Shown here one piece after another: positions 34,383 through 43,862 of a DNA stretch of 64,000 nucleotides. Made by a program: the position numbers and the translations under genes. The notes below the pieces were generated by a model, which was not told where the DNA came from, searched no databases, and saw only the letters and a list, made by a program, of their open reading frames with translations. The stretch is from Dyadobacter sp. UC 10. Its GTDB lineage: Bacteria > Bacteroidota > Bacteroidia > Cytophagales > Spirosomataceae. Within the stretch, counting starts at the first letter, position 1. Each line of letters begins with the position of its first letter. The DNA lies in contig NZ_VSRN01000001.1 of the NCBI RefSeq assembly GCF_008369915.1, positions 1,240,001 through 1,304,000 on the forward strand. Direction: 5' to 3'.

Positions 34383-34711
34383 TCTATGGTTAGACGTATA
34401 TTTAACCCGGAAGTAACAATCCCGGATGTTAAAGTTTGTTAAGCTAATAAATCCAGCCCATTCTCAAAACGCTTCCCGCCCCGCTATTTATATAAACCAC
34501 CTCTCGGAGCTACGTGGCTGGCTCCTAAGGACGGCAGCGGTCCCGGGTTTAACATAAAGACAATCAATGCGTCAGTTTCCCTATTCACACTTTTAATAAT
34601 CCGCAGGTGCCACCGGAACGGGCCCTAATATTATTCCTAAAATATTGTGTTTCTGTAATTAGCTACTTATCTTTGCACCTCATTTTGAATCAGTATATCT
34701 AATTAATTAAC
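34383..34711. other. Intergenic region upstream of rplU
   Basis: About 330 bp between divergent genes. It holds the rplU promoter (34644-34675) and a somewhat GC-richer stretch near 34470-34640 with a small hairpin (GGAGC/GCTCC near 34505-34530). No gene or known RNA is recognised. Confidence 0.5.
34644..34675 (+). promoter_or_regulatory. Bacteroidota-type promoter of rplU-rpmA
   Basis: ATTG (34644-34647) as a near -33 TTTG, 20 bp spacing, then TATCTTTG (34668-34675), an exact TAnnTTTG -7. The start codon is 36 nt further, leaving a short leader. Confidence 0.6.
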
Positions 34712-35023
34712 ATGTACGCAATCGTAGAAATCGCAGGTCAGCAATTTAAGGTTGAAAAGGGTCGCGAAATCTTCACGCATAGGCTTGAAGGTGACGTGAA
34801 CGCTGCACTTGTATTTGACAAAGTCCTTCTCGTTGATAACGGAGGCACAGTACAGGTAGGGCTGCCGACAGTGGCAGGCGCCTCAGTAAAAGCAACTGTT
34901 CTTGAACACCTGAAAGGTGAGAAAGTAATCGTCTTCAAGAAAAAAAGACGTAAAGGTTACAGGGTTAAGAATGGTCACCGTCAGTATTTGACCAAAATCA
35001 GCATTGATGATATCGTAGCTTAA
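34712..35023 (+). CDS. rplU: Ribosomal protein L21 (bL21)
   Basis: The 103-residue protein is L21 of the large ribosomal subunit: [20 protein letters not shown] at the N-terminus, FDKVLLVDN, and the C-terminal 23S-binding segment [20 protein letters not shown]. Length is standard. It is followed after 74 nt by rpmA, the usual pair. Confidence 0.97.
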   Translation: MYAIVEIAGQQFKVEKGREIFTHRLEGDVNAALVFDKVLLVDNGGTVQVGLPTVAGASVKATVLEHLKGEKVIVFKKKRRKGYRVKNGHRQYLTKISIDDIVA

Positions 35024-35097
35024 TGCTGCTTTTCTTTTTCGGCAACGGAAATCAATGTTTGTTCAATCAGGAAATAACAATTAATAGTTAAGATATC

Positions 35098-35382
35098 ATG
35101 GCACATAAGAAAGGTGTAGGTAGCTCGAAAAACGGACGTGAATCGGAAAGCAAGCGTCTGGGAGTAAAATTATTCGGTGGTCAGGTTGCCAAAGCAGGAA
35201 ATATCCTTGTTCGTCAGCGTGGTACCAAACACAACCCTGGCAAAAACGTGGGTATCGGTCGCGACCATACTTTGTTTGCATTGGTTGATGGCAATGTAGT
35301 TTTCCGTAAAACCCGCGAAAACAGATCTTACGTTCACATCGAACCGATCGCAGTTGCTGCTGAAACTACTGCGGAAGCGTAA
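35098..35382 (+). CDS. rpmA: Ribosomal protein L27 (bL27)
   Basis: The 94-residue protein begins [20 protein letters not shown] and contains [23 protein letters not shown], the signature of L27, whose N-terminus reaches the peptidyl-transferase centre. No cleavable N-terminal extension is present. It is cotranscribed with rplU and followed by a terminator. Confidence 0.97.
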   Translation: MAHKKGVGSSKNGRESESKRLGVKLFGGQVAKAGNILVRQRGTKHNPGKNVGIGRDHTLFALVDGNVVFRKTRENRSYVHIEPIAVAAETTAEA

Positions 35383-35400
35383 TTTCATTCAAAGCATTTT

Positions 35401-35435
35401 AAAACCCGCCGGACCACGTGTCTTGCGGGTTTTTT
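35401..35435 (+). terminator. Terminator of rplU-rpmA
   Basis: Stem AAAACCCGC/GCGGGTTTT with a 15-nt loop followed by a T-run, 19 nt past the rpmA stop. Confidence 0.85.
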
Positions 35436-35508
35436 CATTTCCGCAAAACCAAAACGACACTTTGCTTGTTTGCCCTTCATATAAGTCATTCCCATTATTT
35501 CAGCTGAC

Positions 35509-36105
35509 ATGTTAACACGTCCCGTTTTTGTTTATACCGAGTTAAGCCCAAACCCTAACTCTATGAAGTTCGTCCTGAACTTCGAGCTGGTTCCGGACGG
35601 GCTTTCCTTTGATTACCCTTCTCTGGAAGCCGCATTGGAAGCTGGCAAAGCTTCACCGCTGGCCTCAGACCTTTTCCAGTTTCCACACGTGAAACGCGTG
35701 TTTATCGCGAGTAATTTTATAACGATTTCAAAAGACGATAGCATTGCCTGGGAAGAGGTTCTAAGAGATACAAAACAGTTTATCAAGATCTACTTTGAAG
35801 AAAACCATCCGGTTTTTGAACAACAAACAATTGATAAAAATACACTGATCGTCGATTCCCGCGATTCTGATACCGTTCAAAAAATTAAGGCAGCGCTCGA
35901 CCAGTACGTCCGCCCGGCGGTAGAATCCGATGGAGGAGCTATTAATTTTCACTCTTTCGATGAAGAATCGGGCAGGGTAAAAGTATTGCTGCAAGGCTCT
36001 TGCAGTGGCTGCCCTTCGTCGACCCTCACATTGAAAGCCGGTATTGAGAACCTTCTCACCAGAATGGTCCCTGATGTAAAGGAAGTAGTTGCCGAAGGAG
36101 TTTAA
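35509..36105 (+). CDS. Nfu/NifU-type iron-sulfur carrier
   Basis: A 198-residue protein with an Nfu N-terminal domain (about 5-90, YTELSPNPNSMKFVLN) and a NifU C-terminal domain (about 120-195) carrying the cluster-binding CxxC in GSCSGCPSS (C165, C168). It would carry and deliver 4Fe-4S clusters in the cytoplasm. The N-terminal Nfu domain is typical of Bacteroidota, alphaproteobacterial and mitochondrial Nfu. It is monocistronic, with a terminator following. Confidence 0.93.
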   Translation: MLTRPVFVYTELSPNPNSMKFVLNFELVPDGLSFDYPSLEAALEAGKASPLASDLFQFPHVKRVFIASNFITISKDDSIAWEEVLRDTKQFIKIYFEENHPVFEQQTIDKNTLIVDSRDSDTVQKIKAALDQYVRPAVESDGGAINFHSFDEESGRVKVLLQGSCSGCPSSTLTLKAGIENLLTRMVPDVKEVVAEGV

Positions 36106-36125
36106 ATAGGTTTGGTCATCTAGCG

Positions 36126-36161
36126 AGAAACCCTGTCAAGCGGCGGGGTTTCTTTTTTTTT
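36126..36161 (+). terminator. Terminator of the Nfu gene
   Basis: Stem AGAAACCC/GGGTTTCT followed by a run of T to 36161. It lies 25 nt before the next gene starts. Confidence 0.8.
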
Positions 36162-36185
36162 AATGTTTTTTGTTAGTTTCAGGGC

Positions 36186-37298
36186 ATGAAGCAGCTGCTG
36201 CATCGGTTTATTGAGCAAATAGAGAGCCTGCAATCCAAAGGCAACGAAATTTTTCCTGCCGGCATATTTCCCGCAGAAAGAGTCAACCCAATCATCGGTT
36301 ACCGGCGTCCGGACACGACTATCTTCTTTTCTGCGATCAGCTGTTTCACTTTGAAATCGATCCGCTCTTATGCTGACGACGATACCAAGGCCCGCATCGA
36401 TCGCATTTGCGAAAGCATTATTGCCAATTACCCCGATTTCAGGAATAAGGACGATTTGAAAACCTACAATTTCTGGAAAACAAAACCTTCAAGACATTTC
36501 CCAAACGGGCGTATTTTCCACCGTTATGAGCATTTCCGTATCCCCGACGATGTGGATGACACTGCCTTCATCTACCTCACCACGGAACGATCGACAGCAG
36601 AGTTGATTTGGCTGAAAGAAAAACTGGGAATGCATTCCAACGGAGCAAAACAGTGGATCCGAAACACGTACCCTGAGTACCGTCAACTGAAAGCCTACTC
36701 TACCTGGTTTGGGAAAAACATGTACGTAGAGTTTGATGTGTGTGTACTGAGCAATTTGATGTACTGCCTATTAGACTCTCAACTACCTTTAAATCAACAT
36801 GATGACGATAGTTTTGAATATATCCGCTCGGTAATTGCAACAGACCGCTACTTGCGCGTGCCTTTTCGATGCGCACACCAATATCCGCGCACGCCGCTTG
36901 TTATTTACCATGTTGCGCGTCTCATTGCCCGATTTTCCCCACCAGCTTTGCAGCCTGTCAGAGAAAAACTGATTCTCGATACGCAGAAACTGCTCAGTTC
37001 GGGCATTTCTGATATGGACAAGGTGATCCTGTCTACCTCTCTGATCAGGCTCGGTGTAAAAACCGTTCGGGTGCCGGTGGAAAACTTTACCAGTAAAACT
37101 TTCGACGGGTTTGTTTTTTTTATAGCAGGCCTGCTCACAGCATATGAACATCCGCTGCTTTACAAATTATCAGCACTTCCGATATTTCATATGCACTGGA
37201 TTTGCGAGGCGCACTGCTGGACATTACTTGCTGAGTATGAAACGTTGTGGAACCTGTCTGAGAATGGCGGATCCGATTTTAAAACAAAATACGATTGA
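36186..37298 (+). CDS. Unknown 370-residue protein with a DVDDTA motif
   Basis: No family is recognised with confidence. It is soluble, without a signal peptide, and rich in helices. At residues 121-127 it has PDDVDDTAF, identical in form to the DxDD-T-A acid motif of class II terpene cyclases. The helical flanks (TERSTAELIWLKEKLG, YEHFRIP) and length would fit part of an alpha-barrel cyclase-like fold, but full class II cyclases are longer and QW repeats are not obvious. It is followed after 5 nt by a 2Fe-2S flavin reductase gene, so the two are probably co-expressed. Cyclase activity is speculation. Confidence 0.75.
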   Translation: MKQLLHRFIEQIESLQSKGNEIFPAGIFPAERVNPIIGYRRPDTTIFFSAISCFTLKSIRSYADDDTKARIDRICESIIANYPDFRNKDDLKTYNFWKTKPSRHFPNGRIFHRYEHFRIPDDVDDTAFIYLTTERSTAELIWLKEKLGMHSNGAKQWIRNTYPEYRQLKAYSTWFGKNMYVEFDVCVLSNLMYCLLDSQLPLNQHDDDSFEYIRSVIATDRYLRVPFRCAHQYPRTPLVIYHVARLIARFSPPALQPVREKLILDTQKLLSSGISDMDKVILSTSLIRLGVKTVRVPVENFTSKTFDGFVFFIAGLLTAYEHPLLYKLSALPIFHMHWICEAHCWTLLAEYETLWNLSENGGSDFKTKYD

Positions 37299-37303
37299 CC
37301 GGC

Positions 37304-38356
37304 ATGTCAGATTCAACGATATTATTACGTGTTCGACAAATTATCCGGGAAGGTGACGAAGCGAAGACTTTCGTTTTTGAAAGAAAAGACGGAGACCCAC
37401 TGATATACAAGGCAGGGCAATTTCTAACATTCATTATTGATCTGCACGGTCATGAGGTTCGCCGCTCCTACTCGATGAGCTCTGCGCCTGAAGTTGATCC
37501 TTATCCGGCCATTACGGTCAAGCGTGTCCCCAATGGCGAGATTTCCAGATTCTGGATTGATCGGGTGCAGGAAGGTGACATTTTCACAACCCTGTTTCCT
37601 TCCGGCCGCTTCGTACTGGACGATACACTACCTACTGAACATGATATAGTTTTGATTGGAGCCGGGAGTGGCATTACTCCTCTTTTTTCTATTTTAAAAC
37701 AATCATTAACCTCCAAAATAAAAACCCATATCACGCTGATCTACGCCAGCAGGAATATAAAAAACACGCTCTTCTGGCACCAGATCCTAAAATGGCAGCA
37801 CGATTTCCCTGCCAGATTTAATGTCGTCCACATACATAGTCAGCCTTCGGACGATTGGAATGGTATTCGCGGCAGGATCAATAATACGCGGCTGGAACAG
37901 CTTGTACTGAATTCGTTAAAATTTGAGAAAACACAAGCCCGTTTTTTTATATGCGGCCCGTTTGACCTGATGCGCTCGGCGGAAATCACGCTTCACTTTA
38001 TGGGTTTTTCCAAAGAACAGATCAGGAAAGAGAATTTCGTGATTGCCTCCCCTCCGCCTCCGCCGCCAGTTTCTTATCCTCACAACATTATAGTAAACTT
38101 CCGATCGCAACTGCACCGGTTACACGTCCCCGCCCACGCAACCGTGCTGGACGCCGCTCTTGCACAGGGCATTCAGTTACCTTACAGTTGCAAAGGGGGC
38201 CGGTGTTCGACATGTGCTGGCATTTGCAAAAACGGGAAGGTCCATATGAGTGTCAACGAGGTATTAACCGACAAAGATCTCGAGGAGGGTTGGATCCTGA
38301 CGTGCTCATCTTATGTAGACAGTGACGATGTTGTAATCGAAATCCCACTTGCATGA
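37304..38356 (+). CDS. PaaE-like ferredoxin:NAD(P)H oxidoreductase
   Basis: About 350 residues with three domains in the order of phenylacetate-CoA oxygenase reductase and HCP reductase: FAD domain (RRSYSMSSAP), NAD(P) domain (IGAGSGITPLFSILK, FICGPFDLM), and a C-terminal plant-type 2Fe-2S domain with four cysteines (CKGGRCSTCAGIC, then TCSSY). It would pass electrons from NAD(P)H via FAD and 2Fe-2S to an oxygenase or similar partner. No oxygenase gene is nearby; the neighbour is the DVDDTA protein. The ATG at 37304 is preferred over a TTG at 37295 that overlaps the upstream stop. Confidence 0.92.
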   Translation: MSDSTILLRVRQIIREGDEAKTFVFERKDGDPLIYKAGQFLTFIIDLHGHEVRRSYSMSSAPEVDPYPAITVKRVPNGEISRFWIDRVQEGDIFTTLFPSGRFVLDDTLPTEHDIVLIGAGSGITPLFSILKQSLTSKIKTHITLIYASRNIKNTLFWHQILKWQHDFPARFNVVHIHSQPSDDWNGIRGRINNTRLEQLVLNSLKFEKTQARFFICGPFDLMRSAEITLHFMGFSKEQIRKENFVIASPPPPPPVSYPHNIIVNFRSQLHRLHVPAHATVLDAALAQGIQLPYSCKGGRCSTCAGICKNGKVHMSVNEVLTDKDLEEGWILTCSSYVDSDDVVIEIPLA

Positions 38357-38360
38357 AATA

Positions 38361-38391
38361 AAAAAGCGCACGTCTATGACGTACGCTTTTT
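38361..38391 (+). terminator. Terminator of the oxidoreductase gene
   Basis: Stem AAAAAGCG/CGCTTTTT with an inner ACGTC/GACGT pairing, ending in a T-run, just after the stop at 38356. Confidence 0.85.
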
Positions 38392-38579
38392 CAGGATTTA
38401 GGATTAGTGGGTACTTACAATAATTAACGTGGAAAAGGTTAAAGGTGTTTTTAGGTTATTAAGAGTAAGGAAAAGTCTGCTAAATCTTTAAGGTTACATT
38501 CAGGAATCTCAGCATACTGGCGTCAATATTTCTACGGCTAAACTGCAAAACGCAAGAATAATCTTTCAATGCTTAAAGG

Positions 38580-38601
38580 TTTTACAAAATTAGTTGTAAA
38601 A
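38580..38601. promoter_or_regulatory. Inverted repeat TTTTACAA-N6-TTGTAAAA
   Basis: Perfect 8-bp arms with a 6-nt spacer in the long gap before the LacI-type gene. A candidate operator; regulator unknown. Confidence 0.35.
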
Positions 38602-38796
38602 TTAAATTAACAAAGCAATTTTACATGAAAAGTGCTCGAACACGCATTAGAATTTGCTTAGCGTTATCGTACACGATTTGCAATTTCACCTGAGTATCAA
38701 AGCGAATAAAACGATACAGCATGCAGGTAATTCAGATTTTATTACAAATGGGCTCGGGAAAATATCACCACCGGGCTTGAACGTATACAATAATAA

Positions 38797-38827
38797 TTCG
38801 GGCAAGCCATGTTAATCACTACTTTTG
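38797..38827 (+). promoter_or_regulatory. Bacteroidota-type promoter of the LacI-type gene
   Basis: TTCG (near TTTG) at 38797-38800, 19 bp spacing, then TACTTTTG (38820-38827), an exact TAnnTTTG -7. The GTG start is 36 nt downstream. Confidence 0.5.
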
Positions 38828-38863
38828 CATGCTTTTAGAAAGAGCAATGACCTTTAACCGATT

Positions 38864-39928
38864 GTGAAAAAGAAAATTGTAAGAATAAAAGATATTGCGG
38901 AAAGAGCGCAGACTTCGAAGGGAACGGTAGACCGGGTGCTCCATAACCGGGGACGGGTAGCCGACGACGTGAGAGAACGAATTCTGAGCATTATCAAAGA
39001 GCTGAACTACGAGCCCAACTTTATAGCGCAGTCCCTAAAGTCGCAGCGTACCTACAATCTGGCTGTTCTTGTCCCCGACCCGGAGCTGGATCCTTACTGG
39101 CAAGCGCCGAAACTGGGGCTCGAAAAAGCGGAGAAAGAGCTGAGACAATATGGCCTGTCCATCACACAGTTTAATTTCGATCCACACGATGACCAGTCAT
39201 TTATCGCAAGGGCACATGAAGTGACTGCTGAAAAACCCGATGGATTATTGATTGCACCCGTATTTTATAAAGAAGCGCTACCGTTTTTCAAAGAATGGTA
39301 TGAAATGGAAATCCCCTATGTACTGTTCAATACCCAGATTGAACATGTAAATCCCTTGTGTTACATCGGACAGGATTCTTATCGCAGTGGGTCGCTTGCG
39401 GCGAAGATTTTAAGTTTTGGCTTGCAATCGTCAGGCTCTATTCTCGTTGCTCATATTAACGAAGACATATCCAATTCGGCTCACCTGATCACAAAGGAAG
39501 AAGGGTTTAAGGATTATTTCAAAAATCACAGCAGCGAGAATAACTTCCAAATCATCAGCAGAGAAATCCATTTTCCGGAGACCTCAAGCCCGGACGCTGA
39601 GCTGGATGAAATCCGGGCACAATATCCTGATCTCAATGCCATTTATGTTACTAATTCAAAAGCATTCGAAGTAGCCGCCTATCTTGAAAAAAGAAATTTG
39701 AAACAGATCAAACTCGTTGGCTATGATCTGGTTGAGCGAAATCTGGATTACCTTAAAAAGGAAATAATCCACTTCCTGATCAACCAAAATCCGCTAGGCC
39801 AGGGTTATTGGGGTATTCACCAGCTTGCCAACCACCTCGTTTTTAAAAAGGAAGTAGCTCCCATCAAGTTCCTGCCACTGGATATCATTACGAAGGAAAA
39901 TCTGGACTACTACCTCGATCCGCAATAG
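38864..39928 (+). CDS. LacI-family transcriptional regulator
   Basis: A 354-residue protein with an N-terminal LacI helix-turn-helix (about residues 6-55, VRIKDIAERAQTSKGTVDRVLHNRGRVADDVRERI, hinge ELNYEPNFIAQSL) and a periplasmic-binding-like effector domain (about 65-350) with QDSYRSGSLAAKIL and ITKEEGFKDYF. It should bind an operator as a dimer and respond to a sugar or related ligand, unknown here. It starts at GTG 38864. No transport or catabolic genes adjoin it. Confidence 0.92.
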   Translation: MKKKIVRIKDIAERAQTSKGTVDRVLHNRGRVADDVRERILSIIKELNYEPNFIAQSLKSQRTYNLAVLVPDPELDPYWQAPKLGLEKAEKELRQYGLSITQFNFDPHDDQSFIARAHEVTAEKPDGLLIAPVFYKEALPFFKEWYEMEIPYVLFNTQIEHVNPLCYIGQDSYRSGSLAAKILSFGLQSSGSILVAHINEDISNSAHLITKEEGFKDYFKNHSSENNFQIISREIHFPETSSPDAELDEIRAQYPDLNAIYVTNSKAFEVAAYLEKRNLKQIKLVGYDLVERNLDYLKKEIIHFLINQNPLGQGYWGIHQLANHLVFKKEVAPIKFLPLDIITKENLDYYLDPQ

Positions 39929-39939
39929 AACCTGCCCTG

Positions 39940-42537
39940 TTACAGGTCACCAAACTGGCTGTACATTTCTTTCAGTTTTGGCTCAGTTTCCTTTGCACGG
40001 ATGTCTTTTCTCAGTGCAGATACGCCCTGGATGTCGGTCAGCAGGCCAAGTGCCTGAAATGCACCGAAACGAACAAAATAGGAGGAATTGTCCCGCGCAA
40101 GCCGTTCCAACACCGGAATGCTTTGCCGCTGGATATCCTGTTTTGATTTGATGAGATACTTACCAAAAACCTGCAGAAAGTTATACTTCTCAGTTGGCTT
40201 CATGGCTTTCATCTTGTCGAGAAACCAGCCAAATCGTTCAGGTTGCGCCAGGCCGGCGTAGTAATTCGCAACGGAAGTTACTATCGCGTCATTCGGGGAA
40301 TTTTCAAACTCGGCTGCTATTGCACTCGCATCGTTGGGTTGAGACATCAGGTATTTCTCAATCGCAACCGAAACTACCTGATAGGAACTATCACTTAATG
40401 CTCCCTTGAAAATACTGTCGCTATTGTTATCACCAAAAGAAGCCAGGGTAATGATCGCTTCTGAACGTACCTGCGGATGCGGGTCCGTGCGGGCCAGGGT
40501 TTGAATTTTCTTTTCAATGTCTGCGAAACCCGCCCCGGCGTACTCGGCGAAATTACTGACAGCCATTTGCCGGAACTTCCAGAACGGATCGTCCATGGCT
40601 TTTTCAAGTATATTTTTCACCGTACTATCTGCCAGTCCCCCTTCCAGCTGGGAAATCGCATCATACTTATGCAAGAACCGGTCGCTGTTCAGGTACTGGA
40701 ACTCCATTTCCAGGCGGTTCTTTTCGTGCTCGACAACTCCCAGTAACTGCGCGTCGGAATCAAATACAACCAGGTCGGGCTTTTTGGCGGCCGGAAATTC
40801 GAGTGTCTGGTTAACCTTGTCAATCAGCACATTATATTGATTTTTCTTTCCGCTCACCCAAACATCCACCTTCACCGGCAGGCGATAAACCGTAGTAGCA
40901 ACCGTATCCTGTGCCTGTTTGATCTTCAACAATACTTTTCCGCTATTAGCAACGTATTCCTGCTGGATCTTTAAAGAAGGGTGCCCCGGCCTGTGAAACC
41001 ACTGATCGAAAAACCAATTCAAATCCTCACCGGTGACCTTCTCAAATGCTGTTCTCAGATCATCGATCTCGGCCGTCCCAAATGCATTTTTACGCAGATA
41101 ATATTTCAGGGAAGCGAAGAATGCGTCGTCACCAACGTACGATCTCAACATATGAAGTATTCTGCCGCCCTTTGCATAGGAATGGCTGTCGAACATATTT
41201 TCGCGATCCTTATAAAAATAGCGGATCATAGGAACCTGCTTGGTCTCAGATTCCAGCATATACGACCTCATCTCCTGCAGATTACCCCAATCTGCCTGAT
41301 ACTTCCCGTCATTGTACTCACTCCACAAATACTCGGAATAGTTTGCAAATGACTCATTAAGAGGTAGCTGCCCCCATTCTTCGCACGTAACATAATCACC
41401 GAACCAATGGTGAGCCAGCTCGTGCGCAATTACAGCGTCCGAATTCCCGTCAACCAGCGAGCGGGCGTCATTTTGCACACCTTCCTCGTGAACGGTCGCA
41501 GTAGTATTTTCCATTGCCCCCGCCACAAAATCTCTGACAGCAACCTGCGCATACTTTTCCCAGGGAAATTCGACACCAAAAATATTGGAGAAAAAGCCTA
41601 CCATCTCCGGCGTGCGGCCAAAGATAGCGTGCGCGTCAGGACCATATTTCGGCTCAACATAATAGCTCAGCTCCATTCCGTTGGGCATCATATCTTTTGC
41701 CACCACAAAATCCCCGACGGCCATCATGGTCAGATAAGGAGCGTGGGGTAATGTCTGTTTCCAATGATCCGTTCGGGTTCCTCTTTTCCCTTCCGTTTGT
41801 GAAACCAGCAGGCCGTTGGACAGGGTTTTAAAAGTACTGTCAACCGTTATATAAATGTCCTGCGTAAACTTCTGATTAGGTGCATCAATGGTAGGAAACC
41901 AGCACGAACTACCTTCTGTTTCACCCTGCGTCCATATTTGCCGTGGCTTACCTTCATCAAGTCCGTCAGCATTAATAAAATATAACCCCTTGTCCGTCTG
42001 ACTGTCGTCGGGTTTGTTCCGTGGGACTTCATTAGGTTTGGCAACATAGTCTATTTTGACAAGCAAGGTATCGTTCCTTGAATAATCCTTTTCCAGTTTG
42101 ACGATCAGCTTCCTTTTGTCTTCATAAGTAAAATTCAGCTTCTTCGTCACTTTGCCGGCAATTTCCTCAGAACTTAAAGATCCGTAGTCGCCGACAGTGT
42201 CCAGCATCGAAACACCTTTGATATCAAATCCTTTTGCATCAAGTTCAAGTGTATTCTGCGGCTTGAAGTGCGGCTTAAACATGATGATGGCAGATGCAGG
42301 GACCTGCTGCCTGGCCCAGTCGAACTGTACATCCAGGCGGGTGTAGAGAATATCCGACTTTGTGGTCCGCTCGGGCCTGTAAGGTCCTTTTTTAGTAACT
42401 GCGCCGGGATTTCTCCTGTAAACGGTATCAGAAGGAAAACTTCCCGCGGCCGCGCTGTATGTGACAGGTATAAATAGAATTAAACCAAAAACGGTGAAGA
42501 TCAATCGGCGCAAAAAAATGGTATTGTAACCGGCCAT
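39940..42537 (-). CDS. M1-family zinc aminopeptidase with HEAT-like C-terminus
   Basis: About 865 residues with a signal peptide (AGYNTIFLRRLIFTVFGLIL...). The catalytic domain has GAMENTTATVHEEG and HELAHHWFGDY plus the third zinc ligand Glu in LNESFANYSEY, so the site looks complete. The C-terminal 250 residues are HEAT/armadillo-like (PHPQVRSEAIITLASFGD, SSYFVRFGAFQALGLL). It would cleave N-terminal residues from peptides in the periplasm or outside. The ATG at 42537 fits the signal peptide; an open frame continues upstream to 42726 over the next gene but is not needed. Confidence 0.93.
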   Translation of the reverse strand: MAGYNTIFLRRLIFTVFGLILFIPVTYSAAAGSFPSDTVYRRNPGAVTKKGPYRPERTTKSDILYTRLDVQFDWARQQVPASAIIMFKPHFKPQNTLELDAKGFDIKGVSMLDTVGDYGSLSSEEIAGKVTKKLNFTYEDKRKLIVKLEKDYSRNDTLLVKIDYVAKPNEVPRNKPDDSQTDKGLYFINADGLDEGKPRQIWTQGETEGSSCWFPTIDAPNQKFTQDIYITVDSTFKTLSNGLLVSQTEGKRGTRTDHWKQTLPHAPYLTMMAVGDFVVAKDMMPNGMELSYYVEPKYGPDAHAIFGRTPEMVGFFSNIFGVEFPWEKYAQVAVRDFVAGAMENTTATVHEEGVQNDARSLVDGNSDAVIAHELAHHWFGDYVTCEEWGQLPLNESFANYSEYLWSEYNDGKYQADWGNLQEMRSYMLESETKQVPMIRYFYKDRENMFDSHSYAKGGRILHMLRSYVGDDAFFASLKYYLRKNAFGTAEIDDLRTAFEKVTGEDLNWFFDQWFHRPGHPSLKIQQEYVANSGKVLLKIKQAQDTVATTVYRLPVKVDVWVSGKKNQYNVLIDKVNQTLEFPAAKKPDLVVFDSDAQLLGVVEHEKNRLEMEFQYLNSDRFLHKYDAISQLEGGLADSTVKNILEKAMDDPFWKFRQMAVSNFAEYAGAGFADIEKKIQTLARTDPHPQVRSEAIITLASFGDNNSDSIFKGALSDSSYQVVSVAIEKYLMSQPNDASAIAAEFENSPNDAIVTSVANYYAGLAQPERFGWFLDKMKAMKPTEKYNFLQVFGKYLIKSKQDIQRQSIPVLERLARDNSSYFVRFGAFQALGLLTDIQGVSALRKDIRAKETEPKLKEMYSQFGDL

Positions 42538-42617
42538 ATCTGCATTAAGATTGTGTGCTAGTAAGTAAGTCAAATTCTTTGGATTTAATGAACGATGCGT
42601 GGCTGCCTCAAAAGCGG

Positions 42618-43844
42618 TTACACTCTCAGGATCAATCCTGCCTCTGCGGCACGCCGGGCAGGAATGTAGGATACAACCATAGTTATCATAACGACAATAA
42701 CGCCCGTATAGAGTATATCTTCCCATATTAATTTAACGGGATAAGCATCAACCAGTGAGGTTGTCATCCCCATCGAAACAAAACCGTATTTTATCTGTAA
42801 CCAGCAAATCAAAATTCCACCCAAAAGGCCCGCAATCGCGCCGGAAAGCGCGACTATTGCCCCTTCCGCCAAAAATATCCGCCGGATTAGCCCCGGGCTT
42901 GCGCCCAGCGCGTAAAGCATTGATACATCTTTTTTCTTTTCAATAGCCAGCATGCTTAATGAAAAGAAAATGTTGATTGCCGCAACTAAAATAATCAGGG
43001 AAAGGGTTACTCCCACAAAAAGCTTTTCCATTTTGATGGCCCTCAAAAGATCTGCGTTCAGCGAGTCGCGGTCTTTCACTACAAACCTGCTCCCTAGTAC
43101 TGCAGATAATTGTTCACTTACTTCCTGCTCCGAAAATCCAGGCTTCACATTGATTTCCAGTGCCGACCGGTCTCCACGGTACTGCATCAGCGAATCCACC
43201 AGCGCTACCGGCGCAATCACGTAGTCATCGTACCGGGTTTCGATAAAAAAAACGCCCCCCGGCCGCAGTGCCAGCTGATTGAATGCCTCCGGGGAAGCCA
43301 GATTGAGTAGCTTGGTATTCGTCTTGGGATACAAAAATTCAAGCGGAACAGTAATGTCTTCCAACGCGATCGAAAGCGCATTCCGGATCCCCTCCGACAC
43401 GATCGCATAGGGAGTTCCGTTCATTCCGTACAGTTTCAGCGAGCCCTCAATGAGTGCAGTATCCAACCTGCCTTGCTCCTCGAAACTATAATCAACACCT
43501 TTCAAACGAACGATTGTCTGCTGATTCCCGTATCGTGCAAGTGCATTGTCTTCTATGATCTGCGTTACTAACCGAACACCAGTTACTTTCTTTATATCGC
43601 CGAGAATCGCATCCGTTATTTCAAAGCGCTTTCCCGCGGCTGGGGTAACTTTTACATCTGCATCAAAAGTCTTAAAGATCTTCCGGTTGAGCTCCTCCAT
43701 TCCATTAAAAACAGACAATACCACAACCATCGCCATAGTGCCAACCGCTACGCCGGTCATGGCGATACGGGCGATCAGGCTGATAAAACTTCGTTTGTTA
43801 CGCGAGAAAAAGTATCGAACTGCAATTCGGTACGAAAGATCCAT
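42618..43844 (-). CDS. LolC/LolE-like FtsX-family permease
   Basis: A 408-residue protein with four membrane helices: one after the N-terminus (about 23-48), a periplasmic MacB-like domain (to about 265), then three helices near 275-300, 320-350 and 370-395. KKKDVSMLYALGASPGLIRRIF and the N-terminal RYFFSRNKRSFISLI fit LolC/E. Members extract lipoproteins from the inner membrane with LolD. It is only half the size of the four large permeases and follows rbfA on the same strand by 18 nt, as is common in this phylum. Confidence 0.9.
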   Translation of the reverse strand: MDLSYRIAVRYFFSRNKRSFISLIARIAMTGVAVGTMAMVVVLSVFNGMEELNRKIFKTFDADVKVTPAAGKRFEITDAILGDIKKVTGVRLVTQIIEDNALARYGNQQTIVRLKGVDYSFEEQGRLDTALIEGSLKLYGMNGTPYAIVSEGIRNALSIALEDITVPLEFLYPKTNTKLLNLASPEAFNQLALRPGGVFFIETRYDDYVIAPVALVDSLMQYRGDRSALEINVKPGFSEQEVSEQLSAVLGSRFVVKDRDSLNADLLRAIKMEKLFVGVTLSLIILVAAINIFFSLSMLAIEKKKDVSMLYALGASPGLIRRIFLAEGAIVALSGAIAGLLGGILICWLQIKYGFVSMGMTTSLVDAYPVKLIWEDILYTGVIVVMITMVVSYIPARRAAEAGLILRV

Positions 43845-43862
43845 GACAGGAAGGATTAGAAA

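Larger units (their letters stand above)
38357..38863. other. Intergenic region upstream of the LacI-type regulator
   Basis: About 500 AT-rich bp. It begins with a terminator, has a perfect 8-bp inverted repeat TTTTACAA-N6-TTGTAAAA (38580-38601), a small palindrome ATCGT-AC-ACGAT (38666-38677) and a promoter at 38797-38827. No gene is seen. Confidence 0.55.

Noticed and set aside
42538-42726. N-terminal extension of the M1 aminopeptidase frame by 63 residues
   Set aside because: It overlaps the end of the LolC/E-like gene and pushes the signal peptide inside; the ATG at 42537 gives a normal signal peptide.
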